Source: SpSt-333 sp964371615
GTDB taxonomy: Bacteria; Bacteroidota; Ignavibacteria; UBA10030; UBA8401
NCBI GenBank assembly: GCA_964371615.1
Contig: CAYJMS010000001.1
Span: forward strand, 62,001 to 126,000
DNA length: 64,000 bases
Direction: 5' to 3'
In this document: piece after piece, positions 7,882 through 17,179 of the stretch
Position numbering within the stretch: the first letter of the stretch is position 1
Layout of the letters: each line of letters opens with the position of its first letter
Position numbers and translations under genes: made by a program
The notes under the pieces: model-generated
What the model was told of the DNA's origin: nothing
Seen by the model: the letters and a program-made list of their open reading frames with translations, nothing else
The model's database searches: none

Positions 7882-10800
7882 ATGAAAAAAACCATTCTGC
7901 TATTCTTATTCGCCCTTGCGATATCACCATACGCCGTTTCTTTTTCCGTGCTTCCCGGATTTTCCGTCAGCCCGTACTTCAATGAACAGGTAAAGACGTT
8001 TGTCTATACGCCGGAAGTCAGGATTCACATCAACGCACCGTCGATCGGTTCGTTCGATCCGGCAAAACCGACGGCGCTGACGTTCTTCTCGCTCCCGAAC
8101 GGCAATACAATAGAAATGACTGTGGGGAAAAAATTGAAAGCGGGGGATGACTGGCATTACGACATCCAGCATATCGGTGCACAGACCCGCTTTATCCGAT
8201 CGAAGATCCTGGACACCAATTTTGTTACGATCTATCTCGAAGCGAACGCCTCATCCGTTCCGTTGAGCTGGCCGACATGGAGAAGCAAATACGCCAACAA
8301 TGCGACACTTGTCAAAGGAATCGTCGATTCGATGAAGAGCATGTTCGCCGCGTACAATCCGTATATCGTTTTTTCCAGTCACAGCGGTGGAGGGGGATTT
8401 ACGTTCAGTTATTTCAACGCAGTCTCTTCGATCCCCGCGGAAGTAAAGCGGATTACCTTTCTCGACGCAACGTATAATTATGACAATACCTACGGTGCGA
8501 AGATCAAAGACTGGATCTTGGCATCGGATGAACATCACTTGAGTGTTCTTGCGTACAACGACAGCATCGCTCTCTACAACGGCCAGCCGATTGTCAGTCC
8601 AACGGGGGGAACGTGGTACCGTACGCGGCAGATGGTTTCCTATCTCTCCGGATTCATGACGTTCACTACCGACAGCAACGCGACATTCATTACTCACACG
8701 GCGCTGAACGGAAGAGTGAAAATCATCCTCAAACAAAATCCTACACAGGCGATATTGCATACCGTTCAGGTTGAATTGAACGGATTTATTCAGACGATGC
8801 TCTCCGGTACGCCGCTGGAAGGTGTCGGATATACGTATTACGGCGCACGGGCGTACACATCGCTGGTACAAACGGGCACGGTGCTTCCGAAGCCGGTGCA
8901 GATTCCCGCACGACCTGCCGGGGCAATGACCGGATCGCAATTTATGGCGGCGATCGGCAGTATGACGTTTACCGACCGGGAGAACGCAATTTATAATGAG
9001 TTTGCAAAAGGAAACGTCCCCGATTTCATGCGCTCCCTCACCAAACTGCAGTCGACGTTCCAGGATGCGAACGGTATAAATCATACGGTGATCTACGAAG
9101 TAATGCCCGATTATCTCTGCATCGGATCGAACGACGATTTCTGCCGAGTTCCGATGGGACCGGTCATCGCGCAGAAAATAGCCAATCTCTTCGGCGCCGC
9201 GATGCCGACGGCAAAACTGGTGGACGATATCTATTCGAAAGCAGGATTAAAACTTGCTCCTATTCCTCTGGCCATTCCGGATGCGGACAAGGTCACTCCC
9301 GCAACATTTTTGCAGCACAGCAATTCTATTGAAGTGCAGCGCATCGGATCGGGACTGCCGTTGGGCACACTCGTCGGCGGAACGAAGAAAGATGTAGTGA
9401 TCAGCAATAAGATTGTCGATCCGGCGCGCCCCGGCCATGTTGTCATTTACGGCTGGCATGAATTAAACGGCGTTCCGATTCAGCCGCTGACGAATATTCA
9501 CAGCGCCTCGTATGTTGACTACAGCCACGGGATCCGTTTGATGAACGTCGAACTGCTGGTGGACAGTGTGACGATGAACGTCAAACAGATGCTGACCCAT
9601 AGCGTGTGGTACAAAGTGTTAAGCAACGAAACCGGCGCAATGTCGCAGCCGAGTTATATCAAGGAAACCGGCACGCCTGCCGTACCGAAATCGTTCGGTA
9701 TCAAGGCCGAATCCCCCACGTCGCTGCGTATCGTGGCGAAGCAAGACACACTGGCGACGGACTTTATCGTTTTTCTTAGTAAGGACGGGGTTGTTTTTAC
9801 CGACACTGTGACGATCTCCGCAGCAAATCCCGTTATCTCTTCACTGACAACAGATTCGCTCTATTATATAAAATATCAAGCGGCAAATGAAACGGGCGTT
9901 TCGGCAGCATCTGAAGTGTTGACAGGGATTCCGGGATCTCCTTCTCTGGAAAAGATACTTATTGTCAATGGATTTGACCGCGCTTCGACGGGGAATACGT
10001 ATAATTTTATTCGTCAACACGCATCGTCAGTGAAGGTGAATGGATATCAATTTGCATCCGCGACAAACGATGCGGTGATCGACGGACTATTTTCATTGAC
10101 CGATTATTCCGCTGCCGATTATATCCTTGGGGACGAAAGCACGGCGGATGAGACATTCAGTGCGGCAGAGCAGACGAAAGTAAAGCAATTTTTGCAGAAC
10201 GGCGGTTCTCTGGTTGTATCCGGTTGTGAGATCGGGTGGGACCTCGACCGGCCGACGGTGCCGACCGCGGCGGACCGGGATTTCTATAACAATTATTTAA
10301 AGATGAAATACCTCGCCGATGCACCGAACAATCTTAAGCAAACCACCTATCAGGCCGAAATCCTTGCGGGAAATCCGTTCAGCGGCGTTCCAAATCTTGC
10401 GTTTGATAACGGCACACACGGCACCATCGATGTGCAGTGGCCGGATGTGATACGAGCGGTTTCCGGCGGTCTTCCATTTGCAAAATATACGGGGCTCGAC
10501 ACCGCCGCAGGAGTCAGCGGCGTCTATTTTGACGGACTTTTTCCGTCGGGGACATTACCGGGAAAACTGGTCGCGCTGGGATTTCCGTTCGAAACAATCT
10601 ATCCGCAAAATACCCGCGATCAATTGATGGAAAAGATTCTCACCTTTTTCAACATCACCGTGGATGTGCGGGACGAGAGTTTGGCGCCGGAAAATTTTAT
10701 CCTGCATCAGAATTATCCGAATCCGTTCAATCCGGCAACAGTTATTTCATACCGGCTGGCGCAAAATGGATTTGTTACGCTTCGCGTGTTTGATGCGCTG

Positions 10801-10953
10801 GGGCGGGAAGTGCGGCAATTGGTGAACGAAGATCAAACGGCGGGTGAACATACCGTCCGGTTCGACGGAAAGGATCTCTCCAGCGGAATATATTTCTATC
10901 TTCTTCGTTCCGGCGATTTTATTTCAACAAAAAAAATGATTTTAGTGAAGTAA
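7882..10953 (+). CDS. Secreted hydrolase-like multidomain protein with T9SS sorting domain
   Basis: The 1023-residue protein begins with a signal peptide (MKKTILLFLFALAISPYAVS). The N-terminal part has an esterase-like elbow, SSHSGGGG with Ser168, followed by ITFLDATYNYDN. A middle region resembles a fibronectin-type segment. A later domain (ILIVNGFDRASTGNTYNFI... GGSLVVSGCEIGWDLDRP) matches the golvesin/xanthan-lyase-type domain common in Bacteroidota exoproteins. The last 90 residues are a T9SS type A sorting domain (HQNYPNPFNPATVISYRL to KKMILVK). It is therefore exported through the outer membrane; the substrate is not known. Confidence 0.75.
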   Translation: MKKTILLFLFALAISPYAVSFSVLPGFSVSPYFNEQVKTFVYTPEVRIHINAPSIGSFDPAKPTALTFFSLPNGNTIEMTVGKKLKAGDDWHYDIQHIGAQTRFIRSKILDTNFVTIYLEANASSVPLSWPTWRSKYANNATLVKGIVDSMKSMFAAYNPYIVFSSHSGGGGFTFSYFNAVSSIPAEVKRITFLDATYNYDNTYGAKIKDWILASDEHHLSVLAYNDSIALYNGQPIVSPTGGTWYRTRQMVSYLSGFMTFTTDSNATFITHTALNGRVKIILKQNPTQAILHTVQVELNGFIQTMLSGTPLEGVGYTYYGARAYTSLVQTGTVLPKPVQIPARPAGAMTGSQFMAAIGSMTFTDRENAIYNEFAKGNVPDFMRSLTKLQSTFQDANGINHTVIYEVMPDYLCIGSNDDFCRVPMGPVIAQKIANLFGAAMPTAKLVDDIYSKAGLKLAPIPLAIPDADKVTPATFLQHSNSIEVQRIGSGLPLGTLVGGTKKDVVISNKIVDPARPGHVVIYGWHELNGVPIQPLTNIHSASYVDYSHGIRLMNVELLVDSVTMNVKQMLTHSVWYKVLSNETGAMSQPSYIKETGTPAVPKSFGIKAESPTSLRIVAKQDTLATDFIVFLSKDGVVFTDTVTISAANPVISSLTTDSLYYIKYQAANETGVSAASEVLTGIPGSPSLEKILIVNGFDRASTGNTYNFIRQHASSVKVNGYQFASATNDAVIDGLFSLTDYSAADYILGDESTADETFSAAEQTKVKQFLQNGGSLVVSGCEIGWDLDRPTVPTAADRDFYNNYLKMKYLADAPNNLKQTTYQAEILAGNPFSGVPNLAFDNGTHGTIDVQWPDVIRAVSGGLPFAKYTGLDTAAGVSGVYFDGLFPSGTLPGKLVALGFPFETIYPQNTRDQLMEKILTFFNITVDVRDESLAPENFILHQNYPNPFNPATVISYRLAQNGFVTLRVFDALGREVRQLVNEDQTAGEHTVRFDGKDLSSGIYFYLLRSGDFISTKKMILVK

Positions 10954-10983
10954 GAAAAAGGTGAATTTTTCAAAAGTGTGAAT

Positions 10984-10997
10984 GGAATTCGAATTCC
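10984..10997. repeat. 14-bp perfect palindrome between convergent genes
   Basis: GGAATTCGAATTCC is a perfect palindrome in the 67-bp gap between the stop of the T9SS protein and the stop of the minus-strand permease. It has no loop or T-tract, so it is not a standard terminator. Confidence 0.4.
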
Positions 10998-11020
10998 TAA
11001 GACGCACCGGATATCGTTGA

Positions 11021-12487
11021 TTACCTCACATCAAACCGTAAAAATCTCACAAACGCGCCGGCGAATGCCGCGAGCGAAAAAAATCCCAACAGTCCGAAAT
11101 CAATCATCGTCGATGCTATTGCATCATTGAAGGTTTGTTTCGGATGGGTAAACTGCGGCATGTCAGAAATATCCAGCACCCCCTTTTCCCGGCCCGCATC
11201 GATCTTGACGCCGGTGTCGCTGTTCACTTCAATGCGGAATCCGCCGGAATTACCGGACTCTTTTTGTTTTTTGTCTTTATATGCATTAAAGACGGGACGG
11301 TATTCGTTTAACGCATCCTCGTACCGTGTTTTTAATGCAATATCTGTTCCTGCAATATGCATCGCCGCCAGTTGGAATGACGAAGCGGGTGAGAGACGGG
11401 AGAGCGTGAAGGCGAGATATTCCTGTTCCGCTTTCCGATTGCGGAGATCCTCATTGAGCAATCGTGTCTGTTCGTCGATGTCGGCCTGTACCTGCTTGCG
11501 GTCCCGGTCGTCCTCTTCCATCCATTCCCACATTTTCGCATCCCGGTATGCTTCGCGGTCTTCCTTGCTCATCCCTTGCAACGGGTCGTTCCGTTCTTTC
11601 CACTTGTCCTGCATTGTTTTCTCGTATTGCATCCACCGGTCTTTGGAAAATGCTTCACGCTGCGCTTCGATCTCCGCCACGGTCGGCACGGTGATGATAT
11701 GTCCGGCCACTGTCGCTCCGGCACGCGGTAGTATAAAGACTATGCAAACCCATAGGACAAGAGAGAAGAGAAAGGAGACGGACGATCGTTTGGTTGTTGT
11801 GGAGAGAAAGAGCCCCAGAGAGATGAAAAAGGTAACATACAAAAGCGACGCTCCGAACAATGCGGCGATCTTTAGCCATTCTTCCGATTGCAGCGGAATG
11901 TTCCACAGCAGCAACAACAAAAGAGAAAGAAGCATTGGTACGATCAGGGGAATGATAAGGCCCAGCCAGGCTCCCATGAATTTTCCCGCAATGTATGTCG
12001 TGCGCGGTACTGCATTGGCAAATGTCAACTGCAGTGTCCCCCGTTCCGCCTCGCCGTTGACCGAATCGTACGTGAATAAAATGGCGAGCAGCGAAAAGAC
12101 GACGGCAACAATGAATGCGAAATCGACAAACCGGAAAAGAGCATAGATCGGATCGTCGGAGAATGTGCTATGCGACAGTTTGACGGCAAAAAAACTGCTG
12201 ATGCCGGAAATTCTGCCGACATCGTTGTTGACGCCGGAGACAAAGATCTGCATCGGATCCGGCTTGCGCAGAATCTTGTTGTTCAACGACATCCATCCGC
12301 GCGCTTCCCGCATCTCCTGCTGCACCAATTGCGTCGTCGCTTCATATTGACGCGTTCCCTGTCGATAGTGGTCGATACCGACAATAATGGTAAGTATCAG
12401 CAGCAACGTAACGACGGAAAACGTTACGGAGAATTTCGGGCTGAAGAAAATATTCTTTAATTCGTGTGTGACAATGGTCGAAATCAT
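11021..12487 (-). CDS. ABC-2 type permease (DUF3526-like), last gene of exporter operon
   Basis: The permease has an N-terminal membrane helix (FSVTFSVVTLLLILTIIVGI), a large extracytoplasmic loop, four or five central helices and a C-terminal helix. The motif AILFTYDSVNGEAERGTLQLTFANAVPR is the ABC-2/DUF3526 coupling region. The frame is open to an ATG at 12508, but AAAGGAG lies just upstream of the ATG at 12487, which is the better start. It is a paralogue of the upstream neighbour at 12534-13952, and the two probably form a heterodimer driven by the ATPase at 13998. Confidence 0.85.
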   Translation of the reverse strand: MISTIVTHELKNIFFSPKFSVTFSVVTLLLILTIIVGIDHYRQGTRQYEATTQLVQQEMREARGWMSLNNKILRKPDPMQIFVSGVNNDVGRISGISSFFAVKLSHSTFSDDPIYALFRFVDFAFIVAVVFSLLAILFTYDSVNGEAERGTLQLTFANAVPRTTYIAGKFMGAWLGLIIPLIVPMLLSLLLLLLWNIPLQSEEWLKIAALFGASLLYVTFFISLGLFLSTTTKRSSVSFLFSLVLWVCIVFILPRAGATVAGHIITVPTVAEIEAQREAFSKDRWMQYEKTMQDKWKERNDPLQGMSKEDREAYRDAKMWEWMEEDDRDRKQVQADIDEQTRLLNEDLRNRKAEQEYLAFTLSRLSPASSFQLAAMHIAGTDIALKTRYEDALNEYRPVFNAYKDKKQKESGNSGGFRIEVNSDTGVKIDAGREKGVLDISDMPQFTHPKQTFNDAIASTMIDFGLLGFFSLAAFAGAFVRFLRFDVR

Positions 12488-12533
12488 AAGAGCTCCTTTT
12501 GTGTGCATACTACCGATACTGCAGCTGTATCCG

Positions 12534-13952
12534 CTATCTCACATCGTATTTCCTGAACGCAACAAACGCGCCGGCGAAAAAGAGGAGGTTGAAGACCGCC
12601 AGCATTCCGGTATATCCTGCATATGAACCGATCCCTTCTAAAATCCCGGCCTGTGCATACTGAAATTGCGGCATCTCGTTGATATTGATCGGCTTCGGCT
12701 TTTCTGCATTGTCATCCGTCATCATGCGAAAGACCATGGCGAAACCGCCGGTATTCATTCCGGTCTTTTCCTTCATAAAAAGCGCGTATTGTTTTTGATA
12801 ATCCTTCGCCTGCGACAGGAATCGTTGTTCAAGCCGCAGAGAGGTTCCGGCGGCCTCTGAGGCGGCAAGCGTAAAAAGTGCCGAGGGAGAAATTCCGGAG
12901 AGAACGAGCGCTATGTGCTCCTGTTCGACTTGACGGTTGATCCGTTCCTCGTTGAGCCGTGCGGCAAATTCATTGAATCGTTTTTCCCGGTCGTCGGCAA
13001 GACCCTGCATGTATTTGTTGAATTCGTTCATCACCGACTGGACATCTCCCGTGGCGGTGGGAGTGAAACCGTTCAATTTCCCCCGGTCTTCGTTCCACAG
13101 CTGCGACATGAACCGGCTTTTCTGCGAATTGATTTCATCCATACTCGGTACTTTCACAAAGAGATCCGCACCCGCCACGGACAAGCGCGGAATGACCATC
13201 ACCGTCATAATCCACATCGCAAGCAGAAAAAGAAACGATGTGGACGACCGGTCTGTGGTAGCGGATATGAAAATGGAGAGCGACAGATATACTCCGATCG
13301 ACAACACTCCCGCAGCAATAATCAAAACCAGCGAAGTCCATTCGGCGGCGGACAGCACAATACCGAAAGCCGGAAGAAAGAGCGTTCCGATCATCATCGG
13401 TATGAGCAGGGGAATAGTGAGTCCGAGAAATGAACCGATGAACTTTCCGGTAATGTATTGTGCCCTCGGCACGGCGTTGGAAAATGTCAGCCGGAGAGTC
13501 CCGCGCTCCTTTTCGCCGTTAATGGCGTCGTAGCCGAAAAGAATCGCAAAGAGGGAAAGGACAATGGAAAAAATGAAATCGAGATCGAGAAACCGGAACA
13601 TGGCAAAGATCGGATCGTCGCCGTACCGGCTGTCCTGCGAACGGAGTTCCCCGCGGCCCCGTACTTCGACAGTTCGGCCGATGTCGTTCGATACGCCGCT
13701 GACCAGCGTTGCCACCGGCTGGGGAGGGAGAAAAATTTTGAACGAATGCACCTGCATCCAATCGGTCAGGCCTTCGTACTGACGGACATTCGCCGCTTTC
13801 GACGCTTCGTACTGATTTTTTGCTACGCGGTAATTCTGTGCGCCGATATAAAACGAGAGCAGTATCAGTATCGAGCATATGCTGAACGTCACCGCAAACT
13901 TCGCCGAACCGATGATGTCGCGCAATTCTTTTTCAATGAAAAGTGTAATCAT
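12534..13952 (-). CDS. ABC-2 type permease (DUF3526-like), paralogue
   Basis: The 472-residue integral membrane protein has the same plan as the next gene: helix one (FAVTFSICSILILLSFYIGA), a long loop with coiled-coil character (QEHIALVLSGISPSALFTLA), then ILFGYDAINGEKERGTLRLT and GKFIGSFLGLTIPLLIPMMI. The shared motifs show a tandem duplication followed by divergence. It sits between the ATPase and the second permease, all on the minus strand. Confidence 0.85.
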   Translation of the reverse strand: MITLFIEKELRDIIGSAKFAVTFSICSILILLSFYIGAQNYRVAKNQYEASKAANVRQYEGLTDWMQVHSFKIFLPPQPVATLVSGVSNDIGRTVEVRGRGELRSQDSRYGDDPIFAMFRFLDLDFIFSIVLSLFAILFGYDAINGEKERGTLRLTFSNAVPRAQYITGKFIGSFLGLTIPLLIPMMIGTLFLPAFGIVLSAAEWTSLVLIIAAGVLSIGVYLSLSIFISATTDRSSTSFLFLLAMWIMTVMVIPRLSVAGADLFVKVPSMDEINSQKSRFMSQLWNEDRGKLNGFTPTATGDVQSVMNEFNKYMQGLADDREKRFNEFAARLNEERINRQVEQEHIALVLSGISPSALFTLAASEAAGTSLRLEQRFLSQAKDYQKQYALFMKEKTGMNTGGFAMVFRMMTDDNAEKPKPININEMPQFQYAQAGILEGIGSYAGYTGMLAVFNLLFFAGAFVAFRKYDVR

Positions 13953-13997
13953 ACCTTTGTCTCCGTACTATCCGCTGTGGTGAATCCTGCGATTGAG

Positions 13998-14729
13998 TTA
14001 TTCGTTCACGCCCGCCATGTAGTCCATGTAAATCTGTTCAAGATTTTCGCCGGTCAGTTCGTTCCGGGAGCGCTGCATCACCAGATTTCCCTGGCGCATG
14101 ATGCCGATGGTATCGGCGGTCTCTTTTGCGCGGAATATATCGTGCGTCGACATCAGTATCGCCTTCCCTTCATCCCGCAGGGAGCCGAGCAGTTCCATGA
14201 ATTCGAAACCGGATTTCGGATCGAGTCCGGAGGTCGGCTCGTCCAGCAAAATCGCCGGCGCATCTTTCAGTATTGCCACTGCGATGCCGCATTTTTGACG
14301 CATACCCTTGGAGAATCCTCTCAATTTTCTGTTATGCGCCTCTTCCTGCAAACCGACGCGAAGCAGCACGCTCCGGTAGTCGTCCTTTGTATAGTGCGTT
14401 TTGCCGCCCAGTCGGGCAAAGTAATCGAGATTCTGCAATGCGGTGAAATTGGTGTAGAGCATCACATTCTCCGATACGAATGCGACATGCTGTTTCGCCT
14501 TCAGCGGTTCGATGTGGGTCGGAATGCCGTTGATGCGCGCTTCTCCCGACGTCGGTTCAAGAAAGTTCAGAAAGATATTGATAGTGGTGGTCTTTCCGGC
14601 ACCGTTTCCGCCGAGCATCGCAAAAATCTCTCCCGGGTGTACTGAAAACGTCACATCGTTGACGGCAAGCGCCCCGTCCTCGTACCGTTTTGAGAGGTTA
14701 ACCGCTTCGAGCAATGGGTGATCCATCAT
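13998..14729 (-). CDS. ABC transporter ATP-binding protein of the ABC-2 exporter
   Basis: The 243-residue ATPase has Walker A (GGNGAGKTT), a short signature region (LRGFSKGMRQKCGIAVAIL), Walker B (AILLDEPTSGLDP) and the switch His in MSTHDIF. GGAGG lies directly upstream of the start, which is a double ATG. The signature reads FSKGM instead of LSGGQ, a common variant in ABC-2 exporters. It energises the two downstream permeases. Confidence 0.92.
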   Translation of the reverse strand: MMDHPLLEAVNLSKRYEDGALAVNDVTFSVHPGEIFAMLGGNGAGKTTTINIFLNFLEPTSGEARINGIPTHIEPLKAKQHVAFVSENVMLYTNFTALQNLDYFARLGGKTHYTKDDYRSVLLRVGLQEEAHNRKLRGFSKGMRQKCGIAVAILKDAPAILLDEPTSGLDPKSGFEFMELLGSLRDEGKAILMSTHDIFRAKETADTIGIMRQGNLVMQRSRNELTGENLEQIYMDYMAGVNE

Positions 14730-14747
14730 GATGATTCCTCCTTAAAA

Positions 14748-16268
14748 TTATTTCTTTGACAATTTTATTCCGTACCAAACAATCCCGCTGATGACCCCGA
14801 GAATGAGCAGGATGATGACCAATGTTCCGAATACGTTTGTTTCCGGTTGTATCTCTGCCGTCACCGTCTTATCCTCGCCGTTCACCGGCTGGTTGTCGGA
14901 CAGTGCGGTAGTACGAAGCCGGATTTCGTACCGTCCGGTTGCGATATCTTTCGGCGGTGTGAATTCCAGCACAATTCGTTTTTCTTCGAAGATATCGAGA
15001 GACTGAATTACCGTCGGGTCGATTTTCTTTGTCCAGTTGAGCGGGACATCCGCTTCAATCTTGACATTGTCCAGACGTCTTGTTCCTTCATTTACCAGTT
15101 CTATGTTCAATTGTATTGTCCCGTCCGATTTTATGGAGTGGAACAGTTGCTGTGCGCGCACAAGCAGACGGCCCTTGCCCCGCGGAAGCAGTTCGAGTTT
15201 GACAAACCCGATATTGAGTTTTTCCACTTCTTCCATGCTCCAGATTCGGGTCTGTATGTTTTTGAATTCTTCCATCCTGTCCCGCGGAATCACCAGCACA
15301 AAAAACTGAATCGGCGAATCCATCGCAATTTCCTTCGTCGGACGGTCGGGGAGAGAGACTTCGAGCGCCGCCTTGCGGGTATTGGAGTTTTCAATGAACT
15401 TAAACTGACTCAACCGTGCGCCGGTCTGCGGATCTTTAAAGAACCGGTTGACCTGCTGAGGCAGATTCACTACTTCCAGTCCGAACGTGTTCGCGGTGCC
15501 GCTGAAAAGTTCGAGCGTCAGGTCGAATGTTGCCGATTTGCCGAGTTCTCCTTCCTGTGAAAACTGCTGCGATTGTACCAACACCTTGTTTTGCGATGCG
15601 TCTTTTTGCAGGAATATTTTCATGCTCCGTGTCGATCCGTTGCCGTAAATGATGTTGACAACGACGGCATCAAGGTCCTGCAGCAGCAGAAAATCGAGAT
15701 CCTTCGGATGGCCGAACCGCAGTTCGTCGATTTTTGCCTCGTACGGCTGACTGATAATGGAGTTATCGGTGTTTGCGATGGAGACATAGACATTCGGTAT
15801 TACGTCCGGTTGGAGGGAACGGAAAAGCTGATCTTCCATCTTGACCAGTTTCTGGAATTCTGCATTCCCTCCCGAGGTGTTGATCAGTCTCAAGCGCACA
15901 TGTTTTTTCCCGTCTGTTGTTTGATACTTCTCCGCCTTTTCCACGGAAATAAACTGCGATTCGAACAGTACTGCCAGCAATGATTGCTGGTAATTTACTT
16001 CGGCGTCGGAAAACAAAACACGTGAACGATCCAATTCTGCCTGCGATAACAATCCCTTGGAAAACAAATCCTGCTGACGGTCAAACTCCTTTTTGCCGAA
16101 CTCGTACGCTTCTTTCGCGCGTTTCAATCCGAGCAGCCGGTATTTGTCGTCCCGCTGATTGAAATACGGATTTGCCTGCGCCGACAGCATATCTCCCGGC
16201 ACGAATATTAAAATGAAAACGAAAAGAATTCCCAGATAACCTTTCATTGAAACCATTCTTTCAATCAT
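14748..16268 (-). CDS. Membrane-anchored NEW3-type (COG1470-like) protein of the ABC exporter operon
   Basis: The 506-residue protein has a signal peptide (YLGILFVFILIFVPGDMLSA), a helical stretch (residues 30-75) that looks like a short outer-membrane-factor coiled coil (RQQDLFSKGLLSQAELDRSR), beta-rich repeats and a C-terminal NEW3-like Ig domain (VNEGTRRLDNVKIEADVPLNW). It ends in one membrane helix (TLVIILLILGVISGIVWYG) with a basic tail. It is thus a periplasmic protein tethered by its C-terminus, beside an ABC-2 ATPase and permeases, a context known for COG1470 proteins. Starts at Met5 (16256) or Met8 (16247) are also plausible. Confidence 0.7.
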   Translation of the reverse strand: MIERMVSMKGYLGILFVFILIFVPGDMLSAQANPYFNQRDDKYRLLGLKRAKEAYEFGKKEFDRQQDLFSKGLLSQAELDRSRVLFSDAEVNYQQSLLAVLFESQFISVEKAEKYQTTDGKKHVRLRLINTSGGNAEFQKLVKMEDQLFRSLQPDVIPNVYVSIANTDNSIISQPYEAKIDELRFGHPKDLDFLLLQDLDAVVVNIIYGNGSTRSMKIFLQKDASQNKVLVQSQQFSQEGELGKSATFDLTLELFSGTANTFGLEVVNLPQQVNRFFKDPQTGARLSQFKFIENSNTRKAALEVSLPDRPTKEIAMDSPIQFFVLVIPRDRMEEFKNIQTRIWSMEEVEKLNIGFVKLELLPRGKGRLLVRAQQLFHSIKSDGTIQLNIELVNEGTRRLDNVKIEADVPLNWTKKIDPTVIQSLDIFEEKRIVLEFTPPKDIATGRYEIRLRTTALSDNQPVNGEDKTVTAEIQPETNVFGTLVIILLILGVISGIVWYGIKLSKK

Positions 16269-16313
16269 AAAATCAAAAAATCATAAATTCATAAAATTTG
16301 TGCCGCCCATGTT

Positions 16314-17027
16314 TTATTTCGTTATCATCATCTGTCTCATCGGCTTGGGCTTTGTGAATGTCTCCGTCATTTCCTTGCCGCGGCGCGACAGTACGATGGT
16401 GACCGACTCTCCTTCATTCACACCGTCGTATGCTTTCACGAATGCTTCGGCGTTGACGACGCGAGTTCCGTTAATGGAGACAATGACATCACCTTCCTTC
16501 GGTGTGATCGAACGGAAATTCTTTTCGGCCGTCGGCAGTACGGAGGATACCACGACACCGCTCTTTTTTGTTCCGAACGACAATCCGAGCGCCGGAAGCA
16601 TCTCTTCGCCTTCCTTTTTTTCCATTTTGAAAACCATTCCGCCGTGTCCCCCGTCTTTATTCAATTCCTGATCGCTTTTTTTGACGAAAGCAGCGATCTG
16701 GAGGTGTTCCCCCCGTTTCAATCCCATTTTGAACTCATTGCCGGCGGTCGTGTTTTCGTACAGCGTGCGCAGATCGTTGATTGTTTGTACCTTTTTCCCG
16801 TTCGCCATCAGAATGATGTCGTCCTTCTTGATGTCGGCCTGCTGCTGATCATTATTACCAAGAATGATATCGACGATCAGTGTCTTTTCTTTCGACACCA
16901 CCACAACGCCGATTTCCCTTATGATCAATGCATCCTCCATGGATAATGTCCGGGTGATCCGTTTCGGTTCCTGGTTTCCCTGCGTGATGAACACGAACGC
17001 TGCGAAAAACACAAAAATATATTTCAT
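16314..17027 (-). CDS. Exported protein with two PDZ domains, first gene of exporter operon
   Basis: The 237-residue product has a signal peptide (MKYIFVFFAAFVFITQGN) and two PDZ modules. The first is around residues 35-110 (ADIKKDDIILMANGKKVQTI) and the second around 145-225 (LPALGLSFGTKKSGVVVSSV, then EGDVIVSINGTRVVNAEAFV). There is no protease domain. PDZ modules bind C-termini of proteins, so it may sense or present substrates for the exporter encoded downstream. It is divergent from the histidine kinase at 17180. Confidence 0.8.
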   Translation of the reverse strand: MKYIFVFFAAFVFITQGNQEPKRITRTLSMEDALIIREIGVVVVSKEKTLIVDIILGNNDQQQADIKKDDIILMANGKKVQTINDLRTLYENTTAGNEFKMGLKRGEHLQIAAFVKKSDQELNKDGGHGGMVFKMEKKEGEEMLPALGLSFGTKKSGVVVSSVLPTAEKNFRSITPKEGDVIVSINGTRVVNAEAFVKAYDGVNEGESVTIVLSRRGKEMTETFTKPKPMRQMMITK

Positions 17028-17121
17028 GAAATCTCCTTTGTGACGTGACAGTTGATAGTGTGCTGTTCGACGGTAAACATACGGCCGAAGTTGCGCCGTT
17101 CATAGTTAAAAACTGTTTCAA

Positions 17122-17141
17122 AGTGTTAAATAGTGTTAAAA
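17122..17141. promoter_or_regulatory. Tandem 10-bp direct repeat, candidate OmpR-type operator
   Basis: AGTGTTAAAT and AGTGTTAAAA stand head to tail in the 152-bp divergent gap between the exporter operon and the two-component system, with a weaker AGTTAAA at 17104-17110. Direct repeats at helical spacing are the usual binding mode of OmpR/PhoB-family regulators, and one such regulator is encoded at 18817. Confidence 0.5.
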
Positions 17142-17179
17142 GGGAGGATTTTTATCTTTGAGATTGTTAGATTGTCGGA

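Noticed and set aside
13458..14645. Plus-strand open frame of 395 codons over the permease and ATPase genes
   Set aside because: It is a complement shadow of two well-conserved minus-strand genes; no family resemblance.
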